From NCBI GenBank assembly GCA_023419055.1, contig JAEZYO010000122.1, positions 1 to 10,859 of the forward strand: 10,859 bases of DNA, in the 5' to 3' direction. Position numbers and translations under genes: made by a program. How positions within the stretch are numbered: position 1 is the stretch's first letter; every line of letters starts with the position of its first letter. Of the stretch, positions 1-6,396 are shown in pieces. This DNA is from Pseudomonadota bacterium. Its GTDB lineage: Bacteria; Myxococcota; Polyangia; Polyangiales; Polyangiaceae. The notes under the pieces are model-generated. The model was not told the DNA's origin, ran no database searches, and was given only the letters and a program-made list of their open reading frames with translations.

Positions 1-128
1 CCGCAAGGTTTCGTCTCCGGGGCGTCCGCACGCTCGTACACGCGCACCGACAGCCCGGCTCGGGCGAGCGCGATGGCCGAGCAGAGCCCCGCAGGTCCGC
101 CACCGATCACCGCGACGTCCGGCGTCAC
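1..128 (-). CDS. FAD-dependent oxidoreductase/monooxygenase, N-terminal fragment (SrsC-like position)
   Basis: Only the first 42 codons are present; the gene continues beyond the left edge. Translation from the GTG at 128 gives a Rossmann beta-alpha-beta unit with the dinucleotide-binding motif GGGPAG at residues 9-14, then RVYERAD ending in a beta-strand acid, then KPCG at the window end. A KPCG shortly after the first strand pair is typical of the geranylgeranyl-reductase/halogenase/monooxygenase group of FAD enzymes. The GTG overlaps the TGA of the upstream methyltransferase gene by 4 bases (GTGA), suggesting translational coupling. As third gene behind a type III polyketide synthase and a methyltransferase it sits where SrsC, the phenolic-lipid hydroxylase, sits in Streptomyces griseus. 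Inferred role: oxidation of the alkylresorcinol or pyrone product. A reductase acting on isoprenoid chains is the alternative. The FAD fold is certain; the substrate is inferred. Confidence 0.85.
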   Translation of the reverse strand, partial: MTPDVAVIGGGPAGLCSAIALARAGLSVRVYERADAPETKPC

Positions 129-643
129 GACGACCCCGACAGCGCGCGCTCTTCTTCGGTCACCCGCACTCTGAGCAGCAGGGCGTTCGCCGTGCTGAAG
201 AGCACCGCCGTGAGCCAGGCGGAGTGAAGGAGCGGCAGCGCGGCGATTTCGAGCACGACTCCCACGTAGTTGGGGTGGCGGAGGTACCGATAGATGCCGC
301 TCGAGACGAGCGCTTCTCCCGGGAGCGTGTAGATGCGCACGCTCCAGCGCGGGCCCAAGGTGTAAATGGCGGCATAGCGGAGCACCTGCCCCGCGACGAA
401 GAGCGCTGCGCAGGTCAGCAAGAGCCAAGGTTCCGGGCGCCGATCCAGGAGCCATACCTCCGCGAGCATTGCCACGAGCCATGCACCGTGCAGCGCGGCC
501 ATGACTTTGAAATGTCGCGCAGCGTGCTCTCGACCGCCGCGCGAGCGCAAGTAGCGTTCGTTACTGCTACTGAGCCGGAGCTCGCACAGCCGCTGCAGAG
601 CGACGACCAGCAAGAGCCCCGCAAATAGCCAGAACGTCAACAT
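125..643 (-). CDS. Isoprenylcysteine carboxyl methyltransferase-like membrane methyltransferase (SrsB/BpsB type)
   Basis: This 172-residue protein has hydrophobic segments near residues 2-17, 47-66, 73-93 and 125-157, consistent with an integral membrane enzyme. The signature of the ICMT/phospholipid methyltransferase family, SGIYRYLRHPNYVGVVLE, lies at residues 115-132, with the RHPNY core at 122-126 that binds S-adenosylmethionine. The stretch LGPRWSVRIYTLPG (96-109) resembles the region before this motif in Bacillus YpbQ/BpsB. Homologues beside type III polyketide synthases O-methylate the phenolic or pyrone ring of long-chain products, so that is the predicted role here. The ATG at 643 overlaps the end of the synthase gene by 7 bases (ATGTTGA), and its own stop overlaps the next start by 4, so all three genes form one transcript. 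No independent Shine-Dalgarno stands out; coupling is likely. Family assignment is firm, substrate is inferred from neighbours. Confidence 0.9.
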   Translation of the reverse strand: MLTFWLFAGLLLVVALQRLCELRLSSSNERYLRSRGGREHAARHFKVMAALHGAWLVAMLAEVWLLDRRPEPWLLLTCAALFVAGQVLRYAAIYTLGPRWSVRIYTLPGEALVSSGIYRYLRHPNYVGVVLEIAALPLLHSAWLTAVLFSTANALLLRVRVTEEERALSGSS

Positions 644-1695
644 TCGAGCAGCACGAGCTCCGCGCCGAACCCCGGGCCCATCGCCAACAGCAAACCGGGC
701 CCCGACCAGGGGCGAGCGAGCGCCTGCTCGAGCAGGACGAGCACGGACGCCGAGGAGAGATTCCCGAGCCTTTCGAGACAGGCACGACTTTCGTCGAGCG
801 CGCCCGGCGAGAGCTCCAGGCCCTCCTCCATCGCGTCGATCACGGCCGGACCACCAGGGTGGGCGATCCAGCGCTCGATCTCTCGTGAACTCAGCCCATG
901 CCGGCCCAAAAATTCCCGGACCGCGCTGCCCAACGCGGCACGCGCGAGCTCTGGTACTCGCTCACTGAGGACGATGCGGAAACCGCTGTCGACGACGTCC
1001 CAACCCATGACTCGCTCGGTGTCTCGAAACAGCACGGAGCGCGAGTCAGCGACTCTGACGCCGCTCCTGAACGCGAGCGGGTGCTCGTCGCCCACGATCA
1101 GCACGGCGACTGCTCCGTCACCGAACAGACCCGTCGCGATCAGGTTCGCGACCGAAAAGTCGTCGGTTCGGAAGGTGAGCGAGCAAAGCTCGACGCACAA
1201 GAAGAGCGCCGCATGGCGTGGATGGCCCTCGAGGTACTCGGCGACGCGAGCTATGCCAGCCGCTCCTGCCGCGCAACCCAAACCAAACAGGGGTAGCCTG
1301 CGGCAGTCGGGCGCAAACTCCAGGCGATTCATCAAGCGCGCTTCGAGCGACGGCACGGCGATGCCCGTCACCGTGCTGGATGCAAAAAGCTGAACCTCCG
1401 TTGGCGGCAAGTCCCCTTGCGCGAGGCAGTCTCGCACCGCTCTTTCCCCGAGCTCGATGGCGGAGCTGATCCAGGCCGAATTGCGATCCTCCAGCCCAGC
1501 GAGCTCGGCGTAGCGCTGGAGCGGCAACGCGAGGTGCCGTCCCCCGACCTTCACCGCGCCGAAGAATCGCCGAGCCTGCTCCGCGTCCCAAGTTCGCCCC
1601 TGTCGCGCGCAGAAACCCACGACCGCGCCGAGCAGCTCTTCCTGAGAGTAGTAGTGCGGGGGCAGGGCGCTCTGACACGCCACGATGCGAGGCAT
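637..1695 (-). CDS. Type III polyketide synthase (alkylresorcinol/alkylpyrone synthase-like)
   Basis: A 352-residue chalcone-synthase-fold homodimeric ketosynthase, the usual family length. It condenses a fatty acyl starter with malonyl-CoA extender units and cyclises the product. The catalytic triad is visible: Cys141 in LFGLGCAAGA, His279 in WIAHPGGPAV and Asn312 in GNLSSASV. The C-terminal GPGF loop is at 340-343 in AMGPGFGAELVLL. The open frame extends to an ATG at 1935, but those 80 extra residues look unlike the family, whereas the start at 1695 gives MPRIVACQSALPPH, a typical type III N-terminus. There is no good Shine-Dalgarno before 1695, so the start is chosen by homology. It is the first gene of an overlapping three-gene operon with a membrane methyltransferase and a flavoprotein, the srsABC order. 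This context favours a long-chain alkylresorcinol or alkylpyrone product over a flaviolin-type one; starter length cannot be read from sequence. Confidence 0.95.
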   Translation of the reverse strand: MPRIVACQSALPPHYYSQEELLGAVVGFCARQGRTWDAEQARRFFGAVKVGGRHLALPLQRYAELAGLEDRNSAWISSAIELGERAVRDCLAQGDLPPTEVQLFASSTVTGIAVPSLEARLMNRLEFAPDCRRLPLFGLGCAAGAAGIARVAEYLEGHPRHAALFLCVELCSLTFRTDDFSVANLIATGLFGDGAVAVLIVGDEHPLAFRSGVRVADSRSVLFRDTERVMGWDVVDSGFRIVLSERVPELARAALGSAVREFLGRHGLSSREIERWIAHPGGPAVIDAMEEGLELSPGALDESRACLERLGNLSSASVLVLLEQALARPWSGPGLLLAMGPGFGAELVLLEC

Positions 1696-1888
1696 GCCGA
1701 GGGGCTGCAGCAAACGTGCCGCCGTCGGTGGGCAGGGGCGCTCGCATTTCAACCAAGTTCCTGGTGGCTTCGAGTCCGCGGCACCTTGGAAGGAGCGGGG
1801 CGCGCTGGTCGGCGCGGTTGCGCGCTTCGATGTCGCCGCTGCGCTTTGACGCCCGTCCGCGAGTCGTGAGAATAAGCTCCCGTCGGGC
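1696..1888. other. Divergent intergenic region between the polyketide synthase and the Cys-rich exported protein
   Basis: This stretch of 193 bases separates the leftward polyketide synthase operon from a rightward gene, so promoters for both should lie here. I see no clear -35/-10 pair on either strand. The only AT-richer elements are AGAATAAGC near 1869-1877 and TTTCAACCAAG at 1747-1757; the latter, read on the minus strand, is CTTGGTTGAAA, which recurs before the sigma-54 activator at 9883-9893. Both strands are open over much of the stretch, but the translations are low-complexity and match nothing I know. Confidence 0.5.
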
Positions 1889-2914
1889 ATGGGCTGCGCG
1901 CGAACGAGGCCTCGGTACGAAAGGCAGCTGGTCACTTGGACGGTGATCGGCGCTCTCGGTTGCTCGCCGTACGCGTCGGTCGCCAGACTTCACGAGCCGA
2001 AAGCTTCGCCCGCGCAGGCGAACGGCTGCCCGAGAGCGGCGAGCGCTTCCACCGAAGTCGGGCGCCCCGAAGAGTGGAAGTCTCTGAAGCTGAACGTCGT
2101 CGACTACTCGCGTCCCTTTCAGCCGCTCGAGCCCGGTCGCTACGTCGTCTCCGTCAGCGGCGACTGCTACGCGGCGAGCGCTCGTTTTTCGTTGCCCGGA
2201 GCGGAGGATTTTCGCCAGCACGGGCTGATCGATTGGCCAGTCGCGTTCGAGGGTGACGAGCTCGACTTCGTCGTCCACGAGACCAACGTCACCTCGATCT
2301 TGGTGCCGGAGCGCCTCGAGCGCGTTCGAGTGCGCATCGTTCGGGACGGTGTGGTCGTGCTCGATCAAGCCGTCACCAAGGCGACCCTGTGTCCCGCGGT
2401 CGAGTTGCCCGCGAAGTCCAAAGACGGACAGCCGAGTTATGCTCCTGGCCTCTGCATCTACGTTCAGGGTGACGAGGACGAGCCGGGCCTTTGCCCTGAA
2501 GGGCAGGCGCAGCTGCTGTTTCACTTTGTCGACGACGAGTCGCCCTGGGAGAGCGGCCGCGCCTACGATCTCGAGCTCGTTCAGGACGGTGTCACGACGA
2601 CCTGCGCGTTCCACGTACCGCTACCTATGCCCGTTCCCGATCCCGAGGGCGAGGGAGCGAAGCCGCGGACGAGCGTGTTCTCTGGTCTCGACCAGAAACC
2701 CGCGCTGCCCGACTGCCCTCTCTTCATGGATGACGTGCGCGAACCCAAGGGCGTGATTTTGACGGGACACCCGGCGCGGGTTACGGTGCGCGTGCACAGC
2801 GAGGGAACGTCGAGGTTCGAGGGAAGCGCCGCGCTCGAATACTCGGACACGTTGGACTACTGCATCAGCGGGACGAACATCGAGCTCGGTCCCGCGGGCG
2901 CCGGCAGCCGGTGA
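1889..2914 (+). CDS. Cysteine-rich exported protein of unknown function, putative lipoprotein
   Basis: I do not recognise this 341-residue protein. The N-terminus has a basic stretch (ARTRPRYERQ), a short hydrophobic core (LVTWTVIGALG) and Cys25, which makes a weak lipobox (ALGC), so a lipid anchor is plausible but not sure. Beyond Cys25 there are eight cysteines (47, 93, 168, 189, 202, 239, 276, 325), an even number fitting four disulfides in an exported protein. The rest is beta-rich, with alternating hydrophobic strands such as RYVVSVSGDCYA and RVRVRIVRDGVVVLD, and acidic turns. Codon use strongly prefers G/C at third positions, supporting real coding. The ATG at 1889 lacks a clear ribosome binding site, so the start is uncertain. 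It ends 30 bases before the GH114 gene on the same strand, so the two may be co-transcribed. No catalytic motif is visible; a structural or binding role is only a guess. Confidence 0.7.
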   Translation: MGCARTRPRYERQLVTWTVIGALGCSPYASVARLHEPKASPAQANGCPRAASASTEVGRPEEWKSLKLNVVDYSRPFQPLEPGRYVVSVSGDCYAASARFSLPGAEDFRQHGLIDWPVAFEGDELDFVVHETNVTSILVPERLERVRVRIVRDGVVVLDQAVTKATLCPAVELPAKSKDGQPSYAPGLCIYVQGDEDEPGLCPEGQAQLLFHFVDDESPWESGRAYDLELVQDGVTTTCAFHVPLPMPVPDPEGEGAKPRTSVFSGLDQKPALPDCPLFMDDVREPKGVILTGHPARVTVRVHSEGTSRFEGSAALEYSDTLDYCISGTNIELGPAGAGSR

Positions 2915-2944
2915 AACGGAGCAGAGTGTATTAGAGTCTTCTTC

Positions 2945-3967
2945 ATGAGAAAGACCTTCCGTCGAGGCATCGCCATTGGCGCGAGCGCGTGCGGCGTGCT
3001 TACAGCCGTGCTGCTCGTCGGGTGCGGTGACGACACCTCGGATGACGCTGACGGGACCGGCACAGGGGGGACCTCGAGCGCTGGAAGCGCCGGCTCGGGA
3101 GGCACGGCGGGGAGCTCGGGCGGGGACTCCGGCGGCAGCGAAAGCGGCGGCCGAGGCGGCGCGGGTGGGATGCCGCAGAGCCAGGGCGGCGCTGATGGAG
3201 GCTCCTCGTTGGGCGGCGCCGACTCCGGCGACGGCGGTAGCGCTGGAGAGAGCTCGAGTTACTGGCGCCCCAAGGCTGGGCTCACCTGGCAGTGGCAGCT
3301 GTCCGAGACGGTATCCGAGCCGATCGACGTCGACGTCTACGACATCGACTGGGAGGTCGACCCGTCCGTCGTCGAGGACCTCCACGCTCGCGGTATCAAG
3401 GTCATCTGTTACGTGAGCGTCGGCAGCTGGGAAGACTTCCGGCCCGACGCGGACGAGTTTCCCGACGCCGTGATCGGCAACGACTACGACGGCTGGCCCG
3501 GCGAAAAGTACGTCGACATCCGGAGCAGCGAGCTCCGGGCGATCATGGCGAAGCGCTTCGACGTTTGCCAGGAGAAGGGGTTCGACGCGATCGAACCCGA
3601 CAACATGGACGTCTTCGAGCTCGCCGCCGACTCCGGTTTCCCGCTCACGCAAGGTGACGGCGTGGAGTTTGCGTTGTGGCTCGCCGAACAGGCGCACGCG
3701 AGGGGTCTCGGCATCGGCCAAAAGAATGCGTCCAGCATCACGGACGAGATCGTGGACGAGTACGATTGGGCGCTCACCGAGAGTTGCTACTCCGACGGCG
3801 ATTGGTGCGGCGACGTGAGCGCGTACACGGCCGCCGACAAGCCGGTGTTCATGTGCGAGTACGCGGCGGATTCGTTCGCGGACGCCTGTGCCGCCTGGGT
3901 CGATCAGGATTACAGCCCGATCTTGAAGGACCTGGACCTGGACGCCCCGATCACGTTCTGCCCCTGA
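2945..3967 (+). CDS. GH114-type endo-alpha-1,4-polygalactosaminidase family lipoprotein
   Basis: A 340-residue surface-type lipoprotein. The basic start MRKTFRR and a hydrophobic core lead to the lipobox LVGC with Cys27. Residues 28-105 form a Gly/Ser/Ala-rich flexible linker. From about 106 to 340 follows a TIM-barrel domain of the glycoside hydrolase 114 (TM1410-like) family: WQWQLS at 115-120, DVDVYDID at 128-135, VICYVSVGSWEDFRPDA at 153-169, YDGWPGEKYVDIR at 181-193, GFDAIEPDNMD at 212-222, GIGQKN at 256-261 and a conserved Glu at 279 (LTESC). The family cleaves galactosamine-containing alpha-1,4 polymers, and the motif set here is complete. The lipid anchor plus linker implies display outside the inner membrane. 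No Shine-Dalgarno precedes the ATG; a TATTAG at 2929-2934 ends only 10 bases before it, so a very short leader is possible. Fold is sure; substrate is inferred. Confidence 0.92.
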   Translation: MRKTFRRGIAIGASACGVLTAVLLVGCGDDTSDDADGTGTGGTSSAGSAGSGGTAGSSGGDSGGSESGGRGGAGGMPQSQGGADGGSSLGGADSGDGGSAGESSSYWRPKAGLTWQWQLSETVSEPIDVDVYDIDWEVDPSVVEDLHARGIKVICYVSVGSWEDFRPDADEFPDAVIGNDYDGWPGEKYVDIRSSELRAIMAKRFDVCQEKGFDAIEPDNMDVFELAADSGFPLTQGDGVEFALWLAEQAHARGLGIGQKNASSITDEIVDEYDWALTESCYSDGDWCGDVSAYTAADKPVFMCEYAADSFADACAAWVDQDYSPILKDLDLDAPITFCP

Positions 3968-4035
3968 GTGCCCCTCACGAGCTACTGAACAAGGCTCTAG
4001 TCAGCGCCGTCCCTAGCAAGCTAAGGTCCCCTTCG
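3968..4035 (+). other. Short spacer before the lipoprotein at 4036
   Basis: These 68 bases lie between two same-strand lipoprotein genes. A weak Shine-Dalgarno-like AAGG sits at 4023-4026, 9 bases before the ATG at 4036. I see no strong rho-independent terminator hairpin or T-run, so read-through from the GH114 gene is possible. Confidence 0.4.
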
Positions 4036-4872
4036 ATGGTACGGGGAACTGGAAAATGGGTCTGGCGAAGTGCTCTGCTCCTCGGAGCGCTCGGGTTGCA
4101 AGGTGCCTGCTATTCGACGGCCGAAGGTGAGTCGACGCAGCCGAACGCGGAGAACGGCGGCTCCTCCGCGGGCGTCGGCTCCGGAGGCAAGCCAGGCTCG
4201 AGCACCGGATCGAATGGAGGGACCTCTGCTGGCAACGTCGGCACCGGGCAAGGAGGATCGACGAGTGACTCGCCGCTCGAGGATCTGACGGGCGTGTGGG
4301 ATCTCGTCGTCACTGGAGATGGAGTTGCCACCGACACCATCGAGATCTCCGAAGATCTCCTGCGGGTGACGACGAGCCGGCGTGAGCTCGTGCTGGTGCG
4401 AACGTCGGATGGCTATGACGGCACTTACGAGGGCGGGTTCGTGCGCGCCACCCCTCGAGACGGCGCGGATCTGGATCTCGGCGCCTTGCCGTTGCCCGTC
4501 GGAGGGGACTTCAGGCTCGAGGACATCAGTAGCGCGCTCGACTGGTGCGACTACACGTTGACCGCCTCCTCGTTCAGCGGGGACTGCACCGAAGGCGTCT
4601 ATGATCCGCCGGATTTGCCCGATCTCGGAGGAGCCGTGGTCACGGCAGTTCGGCTCAAGGCGCTGGCCTCCGTGTTCGGCGACCTCGGCGGAGAATGGGA
4701 AGTCGAGACGGGTGAGGGCGCGCGCTGCAAGGTGCTCCTGGATGGGGCGTCGCTGGAGCTCTCGTGCCAGGACGCGCGCGCGTACTCGGGGTCCGTCAGG
4801 ATGGTGTTTTCTCGCGATAGCCTCAGCGGCTCGACGGATCGTGGCATCGAGTTCGCGGCGCAACGTCGCTAA
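4036..4872 (+). CDS. Lipoprotein with Gly/Ser linker and two similar beta-rich segments, function unknown
   Basis: This 278-residue protein starts MVRGTGKWVWR, followed by a hydrophobic core and GAC with Cys25, a plausible lipoprotein signal. Residues 40-78 are a Gly/Ser-rich linker like those of the GH114 and esterase lipoproteins in this window. The globular part (82-278) shows two similar segments: LTGVWDLVVTGDG at 84-96 and LGGEWEVETGEG at 217-228, each a G-x-W strand opening followed by further strands (RVTTSRRELVLV; CKVLLDGASLELSC), suggesting a lipocalin-like or other internally duplicated beta sandwich. Cysteines at 171, 184, 231 and 244 could form two disulfides. The same frame is open back to 3676, but that part is the GH114 gene read in another frame, so the ATG at 4036 is preferred. 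No enzyme motif is seen. It overlaps the next gene by 32 bases. Confidence 0.82.
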   Translation: MVRGTGKWVWRSALLLGALGLQGACYSTAEGESTQPNAENGGSSAGVGSGGKPGSSTGSNGGTSAGNVGTGQGGSTSDSPLEDLTGVWDLVVTGDGVATDTIEISEDLLRVTTSRRELVLVRTSDGYDGTYEGGFVRATPRDGADLDLGALPLPVGGDFRLEDISSALDWCDYTLTASSFSGDCTEGVYDPPDLPDLGGAVVTAVRLKALASVFGDLGGEWEVETGEGARCKVLLDGASLELSCQDARAYSGSVRMVFSRDSLSGSTDRGIEFAAQRR

Positions 4873-5773
4873 GGCGGCCCTGCTCACGCTGCTCGGGCTC
4901 CCCGGCGCGGCGGCTCTCCGCGAGCTCGTCGGAGAGGGTTCGCCGCGGACGGCCGGCTCGAAACGCCAGCCTCGGCTCTGGGTTCGCCAGAGCGCGCCAG
5001 GAGAGGGCGACGATCCGCTCCCCCCGCAGGCGGAAGGTGCTTCACTCGCGCGGACCGCGTGGCTCTGCGCGGCTACCCTGCCGGATCAAACGCTGCTGCG
5101 AATCCTGGAGGACGTGGGGCAGGCGCTCGACACGCTCGAGGCGCGGGCAAACCCGTTCGCGATCGATCTCTCGGACGAGGACGTGGCCGCGATCGAACGT
5201 AGAGTGAGTCGCGAACTTCTTCCGATCTGGAACGCGGCGCGGGCGCTCTCGGCGCCGAGTTGGCGGACGGGGGACGGCGCGTTCGAAGTCGCGATAGAGT
5301 CCGCGGTCATCACCCCACCGCGAGGGGTGATGGTGTTCGAGCTCTGGTCGGACGCGACCGCCACGTCGATGCCCGCGAGTGCGCGCTTTGCCGCGTGGGC
5401 GCTCACCGGTTCGCGTCTCCGAGTCGTCGATTCGAATCGCAGGGCAGCGCTCCGCGAGCGCGCGCTTCGACCCGACTCGGCAGTCGCGCTCGTGGTCGAC
5501 GAAGGTGTGCTCGATGTCTCGGTCGGAACCGCGCTGAGCTCACGAGCCCTGGCGTCGCTGGCCGAGCTTCGCGACCGCGTTTCCCGGCTCGAGCCGACGC
5601 GCCTACCGCGCGTTGGTACGACGGCGGAGATTTTACGGGCGTTCGCAGCTGGGCTACCTACGGCGCCGCTCTTCGGCTGGCTGGCGCTCGAGCCCGAAGA
5701 GGTGTTGGTCGTGCCCAAGCTGCGCTTCGCCACTCGGCCCGATCGCCTGGACCGAGAGCTCGATGAGCCCTGA
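4841..5773 (+). CDS. Exported protein of unknown function with twin-arginine-like signal
   Basis: I do not recognise this 310-residue protein. The frame is open upstream to 4601, but there the DNA clearly codes the preceding lipoprotein. The best start is the GTG at 4841, which gives MASSSRRNVAKAALLTLLGLPGAAA: a twin-arginine-like SRRNVAK at residues 5-11 before a hydrophobic stretch ending in AAA, suggesting Tat export. The mature part is soluble, with Asp/Glu-rich helices (EDVGQALDTLEARANPFAID, SDEDVAAIERRVSREL) and strands such as GVMVFELWSDA and AVALVVDEGVLDVSVG. Only one cysteine occurs (Cys76). Overlap by 32 bases with the lipoprotein gene indicates co-transcription and perhaps a shared role. 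No Shine-Dalgarno is clear, so another GTG or TTG nearby could be used. Third-position G/C preference continues to the stop, so it is a real gene. Confidence 0.75.
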   Translation: MASSSRRNVAKAALLTLLGLPGAAALRELVGEGSPRTAGSKRQPRLWVRQSAPGEGDDPLPPQAEGASLARTAWLCAATLPDQTLLRILEDVGQALDTLEARANPFAIDLSDEDVAAIERRVSRELLPIWNAARALSAPSWRTGDGAFEVAIESAVITPPRGVMVFELWSDATATSMPASARFAAWALTGSRLRVVDSNRRAALRERALRPDSAVALVVDEGVLDVSVGTALSSRALASLAELRDRVSRLEPTRLPRVGTTAEILRAFAAGLPTAPLFGWLALEPEEVLVVPKLRFATRPDRLDRELDEP

Positions 5774-5785
5774 AACGCGGGCTCG

Positions 5786-5854
5786 CGCGGTAAGCGGAGC
5801 GTAAAAAGCCTCAGCCACGCCGTGCTTCGTAGCCTTTACCGCGGGCGCGCGAGC
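5786..5854. repeat. Inverted repeat in the spacer after the Tat-like gene
   Basis: CGCGGTAA (5786-5793) is perfectly complemented by TTACCGCG (5836-5843). Alternatively, GCTCGCGCG (5781-5789) pairs with CGCGCGAGC (5846-5854), nesting around GTAA/TTAC. The roughly 42-base loop is long for a terminator and no T-run follows, so an operator or a chance GC-rich pairing is as likely. Confidence 0.35.
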
Positions 5855-5866
5855 GGCCAAGCTGTC

Positions 5867-5902
5867 CCGACCGACGTGACTTCGGCGCGACGCCGCGGTC
5901 GG
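5867..5902 (+). promoter_or_regulatory. Possible 5'-leader hairpin before the VOC gene
   Basis: CGGCG (5883-5887) and CGCCG (5891-5895) flank a three-base loop and are nested inside CCGACC (5867-5872) and GGTCGG (5897-5902). The structure ends about 12 bases before the strong Shine-Dalgarno, leaving it exposed. It could be a leader stem or a short protein-binding palindrome; GC-rich sequence makes chance pairing likely. Confidence 0.25.
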
Positions 5903-5913
5903 CCGAGATTCAG

Positions 5914-5918
5914 GGAGG
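5914..5918 (+). promoter_or_regulatory. Strong ribosome binding site of the VOC gene
   Basis: GGAGG, within AGGGAGG, lies 3 bases before the ATG at 5922 and 6 bases before the in-frame GTG at 5925. The spacing suits 5925 slightly better, so the first residue may be skipped. Either way the gene is translated independently of the upstream block. Confidence 0.7.
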
Positions 5919-5921
5919 ACG

Positions 5922-6386
5922 ATGGTGCTCCGCAACCCAGATCATGTGACCATCGCCGTGACGGACGCCGCGAGGGCGATCGAGTTCTTCGCGCTGCTCG
6001 GCTTCCGGCAGGAACGCGTGGCGACGATCGATGGTGGGCTCCCCGCGCGATACATGGGCATGTCCGACATGAAGGCGAAGCACATCACCCTCGCGCTCGA
6101 GGGATGCGTGCCTCGCTTCGAGATCCAGCTGCTCGAGTTCGAGCCGGAGCCACCGGAGGACCCGGGCGAGCACCCGACGAATCTGCGACGACGCGGGTAC
6201 AACCACCTCGCGTTCCGCGTCGACGACATCAAAGCGGTGACCGCCCATTTGGTGGCGAACGGGGTCACCATGCTGAGCGACGAGATGGACTACCTCAGCC
6301 GGAGCCTCAGGCTCTTCGAAGGCCCCGAAGGGATCACGCTCGAGCTCGTGCAGTGGGTCGACCCTGGTACCGTCGGGCCGCGCTGA
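5922..6386 (+). CDS. VOC-fold (glyoxalase/bleomycin resistance superfamily) metalloprotein
   Basis: A 154-residue cytosolic protein with the two beta-alpha-beta-beta-beta modules of the vicinal oxygen chelate fold, close to usual single-domain length. Module one: NPDHVTIAVTDAARAIEFFALLGF (5-28). Module two: GYNHLAFRVDDIKAVTAHLVANGV (92-115), ending EGPEGITLELVQW (133-145). Likely metal ligands by position are His8, Gln69 (FEIQLLEF), His95 and Glu141, the His/Gln/His/Glu pattern I recall from methylmalonyl-CoA epimerase, whereas glyoxalase I has Gln/Glu/His/Glu. That pattern alone does not prove epimerase activity; many dioxygenases, lyases and resistance proteins share the fold. It has its own ribosome binding site, is separated by 148 bases from the upstream gene and converges on the cytochrome gene with 10 bases between stops. 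Fold is sure; substrate unknown. Confidence 0.88.
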   Translation: MVLRNPDHVTIAVTDAARAIEFFALLGFRQERVATIDGGLPARYMGMSDMKAKHITLALEGCVPRFEIQLLEFEPEPPEDPGEHPTNLRRRGYNHLAFRVDDIKAVTAHLVANGVTMLSDEMDYLSRSLRLFEGPEGITLELVQWVDPGTVGPR

Positions 6387-6396
6387 CGCTACCTCT

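Noticed and set aside
1696..1935. 80-residue N-terminal extension of the polyketide synthase to ATG 1935
   Set aside because: The extension is low-complexity, unlike the family, and would overlap the divergent gene start; the start at 1695 gives the usual length and N-terminus.
1118..2614. Long minus-strand open frame of 498 codons
   Set aside because: It runs antisense through the Cys-rich protein gene and out of frame through the polyketide synthase; the translation is Arg/Ala-rich with no motif, as expected for a GC-rich shadow.
3060..3260. Repetitive GGC/AGC-rich DNA resembling a tandem repeat or array
   Set aside because: It is in-frame coding for the Gly/Ser linker of the GH114 lipoprotein, with no fixed period; the same holds for about 4150-4270 and 9345-9590.
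2621..3721. Long minus-strand open frame opposite the GH114 gene
   Set aside because: Antisense of clear GH114 coding sequence; its valine- and aspartate-rich translation is the complement of that gene.
6387..6396. Terminator between the convergent VOC and cytochrome genes
   Set aside because: Only 10 bases separate the stops and I found no stem with a T-run nearby on either strand.
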